DNA from: Alphaproteobacteria bacterium
Lineage (GTDB): Bacteria > Pseudomonadota > Alphaproteobacteria > UBA9219 > RFNS01
DNA: 64,000 nucleotides
Assembly: GCA_037200005.1 (NCBI GenBank)
Contig: JBBCGY010000002.1
Location: 1 to 64,000, forward strand
Direction: 5' to 3'
Part shown: positions 39,041 to 48,003 of the stretch, piece by piece
Layout: the number at the start of each line of letters is the position of its first letter
Position numbering within the stretch: position 1 is the first letter of the stretch
Notes under the pieces: model-generated
Told to the model about the DNA's origin: nothing
Database searches by the model: none
What the model saw: only the letters and a program-made list of their open reading frames with translations
Position numbers and translations under genes: made by a program

Positions 39041-40696
39041 ATGATGAATTTCTCGTCTTCCGGCATGAGTAGGTTTTTATCGCGTCGCATGCCATTAGCG
39101 GACTGGGCGAGCCTAGCCGTGTTCGGCGCGCTCGTTTTACTGGTCGCCGCGACATTCGGCAATTACGGCAACGGCTTCGATGCCGCTCTCGAGGATACCT
39201 ACGGCAGGCAAATTATCTCCTGGTATGCCAGCCTGGGCGCCGACACCTCCGCCCTTCATTATCGCGATCTTTTTTATTATGGCGGCCTGTTCGATACGTT
39301 AGCGGCCTTGGCCACCATGGTTTCTCCCTTCGACCGTTGGGCGACTTGTCACCTAATGGGGGGAATATTCGGCCTGATAGGGCTTGCGGGAGCCTGGAAG
39401 CTGGGACGCCATCTCGGCGGGCCGCTCGCGGGGTTTTTCTCGCTGGCGGCGCTGGCGCTGATGCCAAGTTATTACGGGATGATGTTCGTCAACCCGAAGG
39501 ATATTCCTTTCGCGGCCATGACCATATGGGCGGTTTACGCCTGTACCCTCCTTATGGAGAATTTGCCGAAACCGCCGATGAAGCTGATCCTGGCTTTTGG
39601 CTTGGCCGCCGGTCTGTCTCTCGCGGTTCGCGTGGGCGGGATACTGCTTTTCTTCTATCTCGGCGCGGCGCTGCTGCTTTATTGGATGACGGACAAGACC
39701 GGCCGGGCGGAATCCATGCTCGATCGCTGGCGGCAGGCCGGGATTTCAAGTCTGCGGATTGTTGTTCCCGCCGTGGCGCTGGCCTGGATCGTCATGATGG
39801 CGTTCTGGCCGTGGGCGCAGGTCGATCCGTTGCGCCATCCCTTCGAGGCTCTCCTGCATTTTTCCAATACGCACAGCAACATCAATACGCTGTTCTTCGG
39901 CCATGAAGTGGGTCTGACCTATCACCCCGCTTTATATTTGCCGGTTTATGTCGCCGCCAAGATGCCGCAGATAGTCATAGCCGCACTGGCGGCAGGGACG
40001 GCCCTTGGCGCGATGGCGCTATGGAAAAACGGCATTCGTCAATTTCCTCTGCGCCTGGCGCCGGTGACGCTGGCGGCATTTTTTCCTCTCGCCTATGCCG
40101 TGATCGCCAGGCCCGAGCTTTATGACGCAGACCGTCATTTCATATTCATTCTGCCGCCCATGGCGGTTCTTGCCGGGCTGGCGGCAAGCAGGCTCGCGGT
40201 GATGCCGCAACGGCGCTGGGCCAGCGCCGCCGTCGCCATCATGCTTATCGCCGGAGGCGGTCGGCAGATGCAGGTCTTGATCGATATGCATCCTTATGAA
40301 TACGCGGCCTTCAACGACATCGTTGGCGGCGTGAAAGGCGCGGAGGGGCTGTTCGAGACGGAATACTGGGGAACTTCCATGGCCGAGGCGACGACGGATT
40401 TGAGGCGCTATATCGCCGAGCATCAGTTGAACCGGCCCGAACCCTGGCGCGTGGCCATTTGCGGCGATTACAATCAAATGGGCGATCAGCCCCATCCGGA
40501 GCTTCAGCCGACGGCGGACTGGCGGCATGTGGACTTCTTTATCGCCGCGACGCGATATGGCTGCGACGAAAAGCTGCCGGGCCGCATTATAGCCGAAGTG
40601 GGACGCGATGGCGTTCCGTTCGCCGTCGTCAAAGACGTGCGCTTTGCCAAGCATGTTGATAATCTCGGCAATGGTGATACTCTGTCCCGGCCCTAA
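39041..40696 (+). CDS. Integral membrane glycosyltransferase (GT39/ArnT-like)
   Basis: A 551-residue membrane protein with about ten helices. The large periplasmic loop after helix 1 starts with an acidic site (FDAALEDTYGRQI), as in GT-C enzymes where such Asp/Glu residues are catalytic. Other features: MMFVNPKDIPFAAMTIWAVY, RVGGILLFFYLGAALL, and a soluble C-terminal part. GT39-like enzymes move sugars from lipid phosphates onto lipid A or proteins. The start at 39041 is one of several ATGs; it follows the GIY-YIG stop by 22 bp. Confidence 0.78.
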   Translation: MMNFSSSGMSRFLSRRMPLADWASLAVFGALVLLVAATFGNYGNGFDAALEDTYGRQIISWYASLGADTSALHYRDLFYYGGLFDTLAALATMVSPFDRWATCHLMGGIFGLIGLAGAWKLGRHLGGPLAGFFSLAALALMPSYYGMMFVNPKDIPFAAMTIWAVYACTLLMENLPKPPMKLILAFGLAAGLSLAVRVGGILLFFYLGAALLLYWMTDKTGRAESMLDRWRQAGISSLRIVVPAVALAWIVMMAFWPWAQVDPLRHPFEALLHFSNTHSNINTLFFGHEVGLTYHPALYLPVYVAAKMPQIVIAALAAGTALGAMALWKNGIRQFPLRLAPVTLAAFFPLAYAVIARPELYDADRHFIFILPPMAVLAGLAASRLAVMPQRRWASAAVAIMLIAGGGRQMQVLIDMHPYEYAAFNDIVGGVKGAEGLFETEYWGTSMAEATTDLRRYIAEHQLNRPEPWRVAICGDYNQMGDQPHPELQPTADWRHVDFFIAATRYGCDEKLPGRIIAEVGRDGVPFAVVKDVRFAKHVDNLGNGDTLSRP

Positions 40697-40723
40697 TTCT
40701 TTTCAAGCCGAGATGAGCCGACC

Positions 40724-41266
40724 ATGCTCCCACGATTTGACATCGCCGCGGTGCCGACCGATCCGAAGGTCGTAAAATATCTTTTCCAGGCGGCGGCGCA
40801 GTTCAAATCCATCGCGGACGGCTATTGCCTTGCGCCCGACCTGTCGTTCCCTCACATATCCTTATGCCAGTTCCGCGCGGAGAGCGATGCCGTCGCGGTT
40901 ATGCTGGCGAGCAAATTTTCACTGGGCGGGATATGGCTCAAGAATACCGGCCTCTATATCAATAAAGGGACGGCGGAACATGAAGGAAAATTCTGGATCG
41001 GCTACGGCGTCGCCCGCGCTCCGCAATTGATGGATCTGCAGGCCGAGATCGCCGACGATTTGCAGAACCGGCTGCCGGAAGTTTATACCAAGAGCCGGGA
41101 CGGGTATTTCCCGCATATGCCGCTCGCGCGGACATCGGCCCCGCCTTCCAAGCTCGCCGCCGGTTTCTTTTCCGACACCCTGATCGGCAACATCGAATAT
41201 GCCCTGTGCCTCGGCCATGCCGACGAGAACGGCCAACTTGTAAGCCTGGTCGATCCGAACGCTTGA
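40724..41266 (+). CDS. Possible 2H phosphoesterase/2'-5' RNA ligase-like protein
   Basis: A 180-residue protein with two histidine motifs spaced as in the 2H superfamily: PHISLCQF near residue 43 and PHMPLAR near residue 128. The first fits the H-x-S pattern; the second has Pro where Ser or Thr is usual, so activity is uncertain. Family members hydrolyse or ligate 2'-5' or cyclic phosphates in RNA or nucleotides. It starts 27 bp after the glycosyltransferase stop. Confidence 0.5.
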   Translation: MLPRFDIAAVPTDPKVVKYLFQAAAQFKSIADGYCLAPDLSFPHISLCQFRAESDAVAVMLASKFSLGGIWLKNTGLYINKGTAEHEGKFWIGYGVARAPQLMDLQAEIADDLQNRLPEVYTKSRDGYFPHMPLARTSAPPSKLAAGFFSDTLIGNIEYALCLGHADENGQLVSLVDPNA

Positions 41267-41389
41267 GCTGATTAAAAGCAGGAATGGCTTTATAGCGAGC
41301 GATATTTGGTTTTTACTTTCATGAATTCATAGTAGGCTGCCCGCGCTGAAGATTTCGATTTTATTCTATTCATAATAAGGAGATCGATT

Positions 41390-41992
41390 ATGTCCCAAAA
41401 AGAAACTCCCTATGGCTTTACGGGGGACATAAAAGTTAATGATCAAATCTCGACCGAAACGCTTCGGCAGATGGCCCAGTCGCCGGGCGTGGCTCTGAAT
41501 GTCACGAATCTCTCCGATCTCTCGCGCTTGCCGCCGATCGTTAAGGCCAGCCTATTTAGCGAAGTGGAACGCTTTGTCGCGCCGTCCCTTGTCGAGGCCG
41601 CCGGCGGAATATGCATCCGCGATACGATCCAGGAATCGGATTACGCAAAACGCGTCGAAGTGCCGAATCTGAAAAGCGGATGCATTACGCTGCAACGCTA
41701 TTTTTATCGTCCCAATGGTCACCCTGACAGCGGAAGCTATATTTATGCGCCGCTTTTAGAGCAAGGCGGCGTCAATACTTTTCCAAAAGATAATATCGTT
41801 GCGCCAAAGCTGGCATCCGTCACGGTCATATCTCTGCCGTGGGCCAGAAAAATAAGAAGCAATATTAAATATACTGGCCGTCCCGATTTTATGGATTCGC
41901 ACTGGCACGATGTTCACGTTTCTCCCTCCAGGCCCGTCGCCTTGCAGAACCAGCAGCGTCCATTCTCGCACCTAATGTTTGCTAAGGACTAG
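41390..41992 (+). CDS. Hypothetical protein
   Basis: I do not recognise this 200-residue cytoplasmic-looking protein. It has no signal peptide and no membrane helix. The ATG follows AAGGAG at good spacing, so it is probably expressed. Notable stretches are ALNVTNLSDLSRLPPIVKAS, GCITLQRYFYRPNGHPDSGS and a His-rich MDSHWHDVHVSPSRP near the C-terminus that could bind metal. The gene is more AT-rich than its neighbours. It converges on the FkbM methyltransferase gene with 2 bp between stops. Confidence 0.6.
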   Translation: MSQKETPYGFTGDIKVNDQISTETLRQMAQSPGVALNVTNLSDLSRLPPIVKASLFSEVERFVAPSLVEAAGGICIRDTIQESDYAKRVEVPNLKSGCITLQRYFYRPNGHPDSGSYIYAPLLEQGGVNTFPKDNIVAPKLASVTVISLPWARKIRSNIKYTGRPDFMDSHWHDVHVSPSRPVALQNQQRPFSHLMFAKD

Positions 41993-41994
41993 CG

Positions 41995-43065
41995 CTATTC
42001 GATTGCCGCGTATAACACCGTTTCGCCCATATGGATCGTGTAGTGATCCAGATGGAACTTATAGCCCAGGCCGAGCGCGTCGATAAAAATAGGCACTTCG
42101 TAAAAATGCCGGACGTCGTGATAGACCGAGATCGCCAATTTGGGGCGGAAAGTCCGCAGAGTTTGCGCGGCTCCATGCAAAGCGCGCATTTCCGATCCTT
42201 CGATATCCATCTTGATGAAATCGACGCGCGGGATTTCGCCTTGCGCCACCAGATGATCGACGGTGGATGTCGCGAAAGTCTGGTTGCCTTCCTCCAGCGT
42301 AAATCCGGGGTCGTAGGCGTCCGCTTGCGGTAGTTTCCGCTCCGGCGTGAACACGGCATCCGACAGGCCGCGCTCGATGATTTTGAAATGGGACAGCCCG
42401 GCATTCTGCTCCGCGTTCAGGCGGCAGAACTTGACATGGGCTTCGAGCATTTCGAGCATATAGACCCAGCCGTCGCGTCCGACAGCCTGGCCGAAAGCCA
42501 GCGAGGTGTCGCCGAAGCCCGCGCCTGCATCGATCACATGGTCGCCGTGTTCGGGCCGGATGCGGACGCCGTTTTTTTCGTAGAAATATTGCCGGTACTG
42601 GAACGGCCATAACGGCGCGCCGTAGCCGTCTATTTTGATGGCGTCGCCCTCGAAAACGAATTCCATATGAGAAATCTGCCAGCCAAGCACGCTTGGGATG
42701 GCGAGCGCCGAAGGCGAGGAGGGCATCGCATGTCCGATTTTCCGGATTGCCCAATGTTCCGGCGTGTTGGTGGGAAGCCGCACATGCTTATGCCCGGCGA
42801 GGCGGTAGCGCAGCAGATCGATGAACAGGCGCTTCGAATCCTCGTCGCCGAGAAGCGACCACGCGCGGTAATAGGACTCCGTCTCGCGGATAAGGGATTT
42901 CAGCGTGGCGAAATGAACCGGCAGATAATCATCCTGGGAACGGTCGACCCCGCCATAATTGAAGCGCTCGGCGTCGTAATTATCGGCGACGGCGGTTTGC
43001 AGGTCGCCATAAAAACGGGTCAGGATGTGATCTAGAAAGGCATCCGGGCTATCAAGGGGCGGCAT
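41995..43065 (-). CDS. FkbM-family methyltransferase
   Basis: A 356-residue protein whose C-terminal 200 residues form an FkbM-type SAM methyltransferase: HVIDAGAGFGDTSLAFGQAV (SAM motif I), then VDFIKMDIEGSEMRALHGA, the family signature, and FRPKLAISVYHD. The N-terminal 140 residues are an extra domain of unknown role. FkbM enzymes O-methylate sugars or polyketides, so surface glycan modification fits the neighbourhood. Its start overlaps the hisS end by 14 bp, so the two may be coupled. Confidence 0.85.
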   Translation of the reverse strand: MPPLDSPDAFLDHILTRFYGDLQTAVADNYDAERFNYGGVDRSQDDYLPVHFATLKSLIRETESYYRAWSLLGDEDSKRLFIDLLRYRLAGHKHVRLPTNTPEHWAIRKIGHAMPSSPSALAIPSVLGWQISHMEFVFEGDAIKIDGYGAPLWPFQYRQYFYEKNGVRIRPEHGDHVIDAGAGFGDTSLAFGQAVGRDGWVYMLEMLEAHVKFCRLNAEQNAGLSHFKIIERGLSDAVFTPERKLPQADAYDPGFTLEEGNQTFATSTVDHLVAQGEIPRVDFIKMDIEGSEMRALHGAAQTLRTFRPKLAISVYHDVRHFYEVPIFIDALGLGYKFHLDHYTIHMGETVLYAAIE

Positions 43066-44404
43066 TCAGGATTTCCTTCGCCCGCGCGGCGATATCGCCG
43101 ATTGCCACCTCGCGCTGCTCCTTGGTTTGCAGGTTTTTAAGCTGGACAACCCGTTTCGCGCGCTCGTCCTCGCCCATAAGGACGGCGAGGGGGATTCCGG
43201 CGCGGTCGGCATAGCGCATCTGCTTGTCGAGCTTGGCCGGTTCGAGATAGACCTCGGTATTGAGTCCCGCTTCGCGCAGCTTCGCGGCGAGCGCCAGATA
43301 ATCATGGCGCAGCGCGGGATCGAGTTGCAGGATCAATATCTGCACGGTGCTCGCTGCATCCTTGGCCCATCCGATGGAACGCAGCAAATCGAAAAGCCGG
43401 GTCGCGCCGATGGATATGCCGACGCCGGGCAGCTTGGATTTGGTGTAGAGGCTCGCCAGATCGTCATAGCGCCCGCCGGAGCAGACGCTGCCGAATTCCG
43501 GATGCGCGTCGATGACGGTTTCGTAAACCGTGCCGGTGTAATAATCCAGGCCGCGCGCGATGGCGAGGTTAAGCCGCGCCCTGCCTTCCGGCACGCCGAG
43601 CGCGGCAAGTGCCGCAACCGTGCTTTCCGCTTCTTCCACGCCGGCCTTGAAAACCGGATGATCGATTGTTTCCGCCTTGAGCAGCGCGATGATCGCGGCA
43701 TTATTTGTCGCGCCGCCGATCAGGCGCAAGACTTTCTCCGCGTCTTCGGCTTTCATGCCGAGCGCGCCGAGATTTTCCCGTACTTTCGCGACGCCGATTT
43801 TGTCCAGCTTGTCGATCTCGCGCAGGCATAGCTTCTGCTTGTCGTCATCGTAGCCCAGCGCCGCGAACAGCCCGAGCAGGATTTTCCGGTTGCTGAAATT
43901 GATGGTGAAATCGCCGACGTTTAATTCGGTGAAAATCTGCGCGATGATCGCCGGAATTTCCGCGTCATAGGCGGGGTCGAGCTTATCCTTGCCGATCACG
44001 TCGATATCGCATTGGTAGAATTCGCGGAACCGGCCTTTTTGCGCTCGCTCGCCGCGATACACGCGCTGTATCTGATAGCGGCGGAAGGGAAAGACCAGAT
44101 CGCGCTCATGCTCGGCGACATAGCGGGCGAGGGGCACGGTCAGGTCGAAGCGCAGCGCCATATCCGGCGCGTGGCCTTGCTCGATCGAGCCGGTGGACTG
44201 GACGAAATAGACCTGCTTTTCGGTCTCGCCGCCGGATTTGGTCAGCAGCACGTCGCGCTGCTCGAAGACCGGAGTTTCGACGGGCAGGAATCCGAAACGC
44301 TCATAGCCCTTGCGGATAATATCCAGCATACGCTGAAAGGCGATTTGCTCGCGCGGCAGCAGTTCCATGGTGCCGGCGGGCGTGCGGGGCGTGACGAGAG
44401 ACAT
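43052..44404 (-). CDS. hisS: Histidine-tRNA ligase
   Basis: A class II synthetase of 450 residues. Seen: TPAGTMELLPREQIAFQRML at the start, motif 2 FRRYQIQRVYRGERAQKGRF followed by YQCDID, the histidine-specific LNLAIARGLDYYTGTVYE, and motif 3 with GVGISIGATRLF. The C-terminal anticodon-binding domain (about 345-450) is complete. It carries a short insertion-rich middle like other alphaproteobacterial members. Confidence 0.96.
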   Translation of the reverse strand: MSLVTPRTPAGTMELLPREQIAFQRMLDIIRKGYERFGFLPVETPVFEQRDVLLTKSGGETEKQVYFVQSTGSIEQGHAPDMALRFDLTVPLARYVAEHERDLVFPFRRYQIQRVYRGERAQKGRFREFYQCDIDVIGKDKLDPAYDAEIPAIIAQIFTELNVGDFTINFSNRKILLGLFAALGYDDDKQKLCLREIDKLDKIGVAKVRENLGALGMKAEDAEKVLRLIGGATNNAAIIALLKAETIDHPVFKAGVEEAESTVAALAALGVPEGRARLNLAIARGLDYYTGTVYETVIDAHPEFGSVCSGGRYDDLASLYTKSKLPGVGISIGATRLFDLLRSIGWAKDAASTVQILILQLDPALRHDYLALAAKLREAGLNTEVYLEPAKLDKQMRYADRAGIPLAVLMGEDERAKRVVQLKNLQTKEQREVAIGDIAARAKEILNAAP

Positions 44405-44576
44405 AGGTTCAATCCGGGATGAGCGAGCGGATTTTACCTTACCTTAATCGGCGCTATTCGCAAGGGATCATGCCGGGGTCGGGTGCCTGCCGGACGTTAT
44501 TCATTAACAGCAAATTAGGGAAATTCCGCCATCATGCTGGGTGAGTCCCTTCATACCTCATTAACCGGGTTTCTTC

Positions 44577-45575
44577 ATGTCCATCCTGACGCTCAGCGAC
44601 CTGAATTTTACTGACCTTTATCTGCGCCTGGATCAGAAGGACAAAGCCAAGTACTTGCCGCGCGAAAAAGGCAGGCATCGCCATAATCGGGACGTTCCGG
44701 ACGCCTTTGAGCCGGTGATCGAGCGCGTGATGCTGAAGGTCAATGAGATTCTGCAGCATGCGGACGGCGCGATGGAGTTCGACGGCATTCGTCTGCGTAT
44801 TTCCCGCCAGCATATGGCGGACGGACAAACCTGGGCCTGTTTGCGCCGGATCAATACCGAGATACCGGATATCGAAAAGCTCGGCATCGCGCCGCATATT
44901 CTCAACCATATTCGCGGCCTCGGGCTGCGCGACGGTCTGATCCTGATTTCCGGCGCGACGGGGCAAGGCAAGACCACGACGGCGGCGGCGCTTCTGGCGG
45001 ATTTCCTGCGCCGCAACGGCGGCACGGCGGTGACGATCGAAGACCCGGTCGAGTTCATGATGAAAGGCCGCCACGGCGAGGGCGGTTATTGTTTCCAGGT
45101 GGAAGTGGAGCAAGACGAGGATTGGGCGATTTGCCTCAAGCGCGCTCTGCGCTGGGCGCCGCGTTATATCTTTGTCGGCGAAATCCGCACCCCGAAAGCC
45201 GCCGAGCAATTGCTGCGCGCCGCGACGACCGGTCATATGGTCATCACCACGGTTCACGCCGGAGCGCCCGAAGAGGCGCTGATGGGCCTCACCCATCTCG
45301 CTGAACAGGCGATGGGGCCGGGCGTGGAAAACATTCTGGCCGCCGGTCTTACCGCGCTGATCTATCAGAACATGGCCGAAACCGGGCCTTACATGCGGTA
45401 TCTTTATACGGAAGAAAATTCGCCGGGCGATCCGATTCGCGCCCTGATCCGCGACAAGAAAATCGGCATGATCACGACCTATGTCGAAAAGATCGCCGCC
45501 AAGCTTACCCATGCTCACGCGGCGGGCGTAACGTCGGTGCAGCCATCGTCCCTGGCCGGGAAAAGACGGATATAG
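44577..45575 (+). CDS. DotB/PilT-type secretion ATPase, copy 1
   Basis: A 332-residue hexameric traffic ATPase of the PilT/VirB11 superfamily, closest in layout to DotB of type IVB secretion. It has an N-terminal PAS-like domain, Walker A GATGQGKT at 126-133, Asp box EDPVEF, Walker B-like RYIFVGEIRTPKAAEQLLRA, and His box TGHMVITTVHAG. The Asp box GGYCFQVEVEQDEDW also matches its neighbour. The C-terminal GDPIRALIRDKKIGMI is shared with copy 2. It is 3 bp upstream of copy 2. No other dot/icm or pilus gene lies in the window. Confidence 0.83.
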   Translation: MSILTLSDLNFTDLYLRLDQKDKAKYLPREKGRHRHNRDVPDAFEPVIERVMLKVNEILQHADGAMEFDGIRLRISRQHMADGQTWACLRRINTEIPDIEKLGIAPHILNHIRGLGLRDGLILISGATGQGKTTTAAALLADFLRRNGGTAVTIEDPVEFMMKGRHGEGGYCFQVEVEQDEDWAICLKRALRWAPRYIFVGEIRTPKAAEQLLRAATTGHMVITTVHAGAPEEALMGLTHLAEQAMGPGVENILAAGLTALIYQNMAETGPYMRYLYTEENSPGDPIRALIRDKKIGMITTYVEKIAAKLTHAHAAGVTSVQPSSLAGKRRI

Positions 45576-45578
45576 GTT

Positions 45579-46616
45579 ATGAATGTCATCCCGCCGAAGC
45601 CTCCTCTGTCGCCGGATATGATGATGCCGATGGGCGCGGGTCCCGCGCGGCTATACGACTTGCCGATGATGGATATCTATGTGCGGATCGATAGGACGGG
45701 CGAGGCCCGCTATCGTTCTCCGGCACGCGACATGTCGAATACCTGGTCGCGTCCGTTGCCAGACGATTATATGCCGGACGCGATGCGGATGGCGGAAAAA
45801 ATCCGCAGCGAGCTGGATAACCCGGATTCATCCTTCGAGTATGACGGGATGCGGTTCCGCCTGTCCTATCAGAAACTGGCGTCGGGCGCGGAATGGATCA
45901 TCCTGCGCAAAATCAATCCGAATGTCGCCACGCTGGTCAGCCTTGGCTATCCGCCGCATATCGCCACGATGCTGACGGGGCTTGGCCGCCGCGATGGGCT
46001 GATCATGATCTCGGGAGCGACCGGCCACGGCAAAACCACGACCAGCTTCGCGCTGCTTCGGGAATATCTGATCCGCTTCGGCGGCGTCGGCATCACGGTT
46101 GAAGACCCGGTCGAATACGCGCTGGACGGTCCGGTCGGCGAGCACGGCTATTGCTATCAGGTACAGGTGGACAACAACGAAGATTGGGCGACGCCGCTGA
46201 AGCGCGCGCTGCGCTGGACGCCGCGCTATATCCTGGTCGGCGAGGTGCGTTCTCCAAAAGCGGCGGAGCAGATTCTGCGCGCCGCGACGACGGGGCATTT
46301 GGTCATCACCACGATTCACGCCGGTTCCATCGAAGAAAGCTTCATGGGCCTGATGCATCTGGCGTCGCAAACGATGGAGCAGGGGGCCAATTTCATGCTG
46401 GCGCAAGGGCTGACGGCGGCCTGCCACCAAACCCTGAACGTCAACGGCCCCTATCTGCGCTATATCGTCACCGAAGAAGGCAATAGCGGCGATCCGGTGC
46501 GGGCGCTGATCCGCGACAATCGCGTCGGCATGATCAATACCTATATCGACAAGCAAATCGCCCGCATGAACATGATCGCGGGAGCCAATTCGATCCCGCC
46601 AGGCGCGAAGAAGTAA
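45579..46616 (+). CDS. DotB/PilT-type secretion ATPase, copy 2
   Basis: A 345-residue paralogue of the preceding gene. Same order of motifs: an N-terminal domain with FEYDGMRFRLSYQKL, Walker A GATGHGKT at 146-153, VEDPVEYALDGPVGEHGYCY, RYILVGEVRSPKAAEQILRA, and TGHLVITTIHAGSIEESFMG. Its N-terminus is longer, Pro/Met-rich. All catalytic motifs are kept in both copies, so both look active. Tandem ATPases may act as an antagonistic pair (like PilT/PilU) or form a mixed hexamer. The pyrE gene follows independently. Confidence 0.83.
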   Translation: MNVIPPKPPLSPDMMMPMGAGPARLYDLPMMDIYVRIDRTGEARYRSPARDMSNTWSRPLPDDYMPDAMRMAEKIRSELDNPDSSFEYDGMRFRLSYQKLASGAEWIILRKINPNVATLVSLGYPPHIATMLTGLGRRDGLIMISGATGHGKTTTSFALLREYLIRFGGVGITVEDPVEYALDGPVGEHGYCYQVQVDNNEDWATPLKRALRWTPRYILVGEVRSPKAAEQILRAATTGHLVITTIHAGSIEESFMGLMHLASQTMEQGANFMLAQGLTAACHQTLNVNGPYLRYIVTEEGNSGDPVRALIRDNRVGMINTYIDKQIARMNMIAGANSIPPGAKK

Positions 46617-46685
46617 TCTTTCATTCCTGCTTTTCCATGCCGCCCAAATAAGCTATTGTCGGCTCATCTTATTGGGGAGCCATTC

Positions 46686-47363
46686 ATGAAACCGCACCAA
46701 CTCACCGCCACCGCCGAGCGCACCGCGAAAATCCTGTTTGAGATCAAGGCGGTGAATTTCAACGCCGAGAAGCCGTTCATCCTGACGTCCGGCAGCGCCA
46801 GCCCGGTCTATATCGATTGCCGCAAGCTGATATCGTTCCCGCGCGCGCGCCGCGCGATCATCGCCATGCTGGCCGAGACGGTCATGAATAGCGCGGGCCA
46901 TGAAGCCTTCGACGCGATCGCGGGCGGGGAGACGGCGGGCATTTCCTATGCCGCATGGATGTCGGACGCGTTCGATTTGCCGATGCTCTATGTCCGCAAG
47001 CAGCCCAAGGGTTTCGGGCGCATGGCGCAGATCGAGGGCGATCTGCGCGAGGGGCAGCGCGTGCTGCTCGTCGAGGATTTGCAGAGCCAGGGCACCAGCA
47101 AGATCAAGTTCGTCGAGGCGCTGCGCCAGGCGGGAGCGGTGGTCGAGCATATCGCCGTGGTATTTCACTACGACATTTTCGCGGCCAGCGACGACACGAT
47201 GCAGAAGCTCGGCGTGAAGCTGCACGCGCTCTGCACATGGCGGGACGCGCTCGCGGTCGCGAGGGCTAATAATTATTTTGACGCGGGGACGCTGGACGAG
47301 GTCGAGAAGTTCCTGAACGCGCCGGAGGCGTGGTCGAAGGCTCATGGCGGGAAGGCGGCTTAA
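46686..47363 (+). CDS. pyrE: Orotate phosphoribosyltransferase
   Basis: Adds PRPP to orotate in pyrimidine synthesis. The 225-residue product has FILTSGSASPVYIDCRKLIS, AGGETAGISYAAW, and the PRPP-binding VLLVEDLQSQGTSKIKFVEAL. In the last motif the usual second acidic residue is Gln (EDLQSQGTS), a variant seen in some alphaproteobacterial members. The ATG at 46686 has GGGGAG 8 nt upstream; an earlier in-frame start is less likely. Its 3' end overlaps the neighbouring minus-strand gene by 98 bp. Confidence 0.93.
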   Translation: MKPHQLTATAERTAKILFEIKAVNFNAEKPFILTSGSASPVYIDCRKLISFPRARRAIIAMLAETVMNSAGHEAFDAIAGGETAGISYAAWMSDAFDLPMLYVRKQPKGFGRMAQIEGDLREGQRVLLVEDLQSQGTSKIKFVEALRQAGAVVEHIAVVFHYDIFAASDDTMQKLGVKLHALCTWRDALAVARANNYFDAGTLDEVEKFLNAPEAWSKAHGGKAA

Positions 47364-48003
47364 TTCGCGCGCGGCTCCGGCTCGCCGGGGGCGGGGCATC
47401 TTCGTCATAAACGAAAATAACGGAGGCGTCGTCTAAAACGGCGGCGGGCTTCGCGTCTTCGAGAAACGCCGCGCAGCCATGGCGTTTGGCGATATTCTGC
47501 GCCGCCCTGCGATTATCTGTTAGGTAATCGTGCCGCGCGACGTTATCAAGCGCTTTCGCCAGAATTGGGGCAGTGTTCTTGTCGGCACTCATGCATGCAA
47601 CGGCGGCTATCAGCGGAGCGTAATTCTCCCGTCCCTGGCGGGCCGTTTCCGCGGCTAAAGTTTGCGCGATACCCGGCGCGGCCAGGGCCGCCGTGGCGGG
47701 ATAGGTGTCGATAACATCCGCCAGTTCTAAAAAGGCTTGATGGCTGGCCAAGCTCCGGGTTTGGCCAATGCGCAACAGCCCTTCGGCGAGTTTCCGGCCG
47801 CGCACAGGATCGCGACGGGGGTTATTCTTTTCTTCTTTCAAGGATTGAGACAGACAACCCATGATAGCTTGGGTCTTGGCCTCGTCCTTCAATCCGGGGT
47901 TCTTTTTGCGCAAAACCGTCTCGGTGAGCTTCAGTAATTTAACGGAGTCACACGGATAGCTTACCCTGTGTGCTTCATGCAAAAAATCCGAATAGACTTT
48001 CAT
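47266..48003 (-). CDS. Hypothetical helical protein coupled to PBP1A
   Basis: I do not recognise this 245-residue protein. It is mainly helical, without a signal peptide; the last 45 residues are Arg/Pro/Ser-rich and disordered. Its ATG shares one base with the PBP1A stop (TGATG), so translation is probably coupled. Its final 98 bp overlap the 3' end of pyrE on the other strand, which explains the odd composition of the tail. A segment RQGRENYAPLIAAVA resembles part of the unknown protein in the pdh operon, possibly by chance. Confidence 0.55.
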   Translation of the reverse strand: MKVYSDFLHEAHRVSYPCDSVKLLKLTETVLRKKNPGLKDEAKTQAIMGCLSQSLKEEKNNPRRDPVRGRKLAEGLLRIGQTRSLASHQAFLELADVIDTYPATAALAAPGIAQTLAAETARQGRENYAPLIAAVACMSADKNTAPILAKALDNVARHDYLTDNRRAAQNIAKRHGCAAFLEDAKPAAVLDDASVIFVYDEDAPPPASRSRARIKPPSRHEPSTTPPARSGTSRPRPASPRQNNY

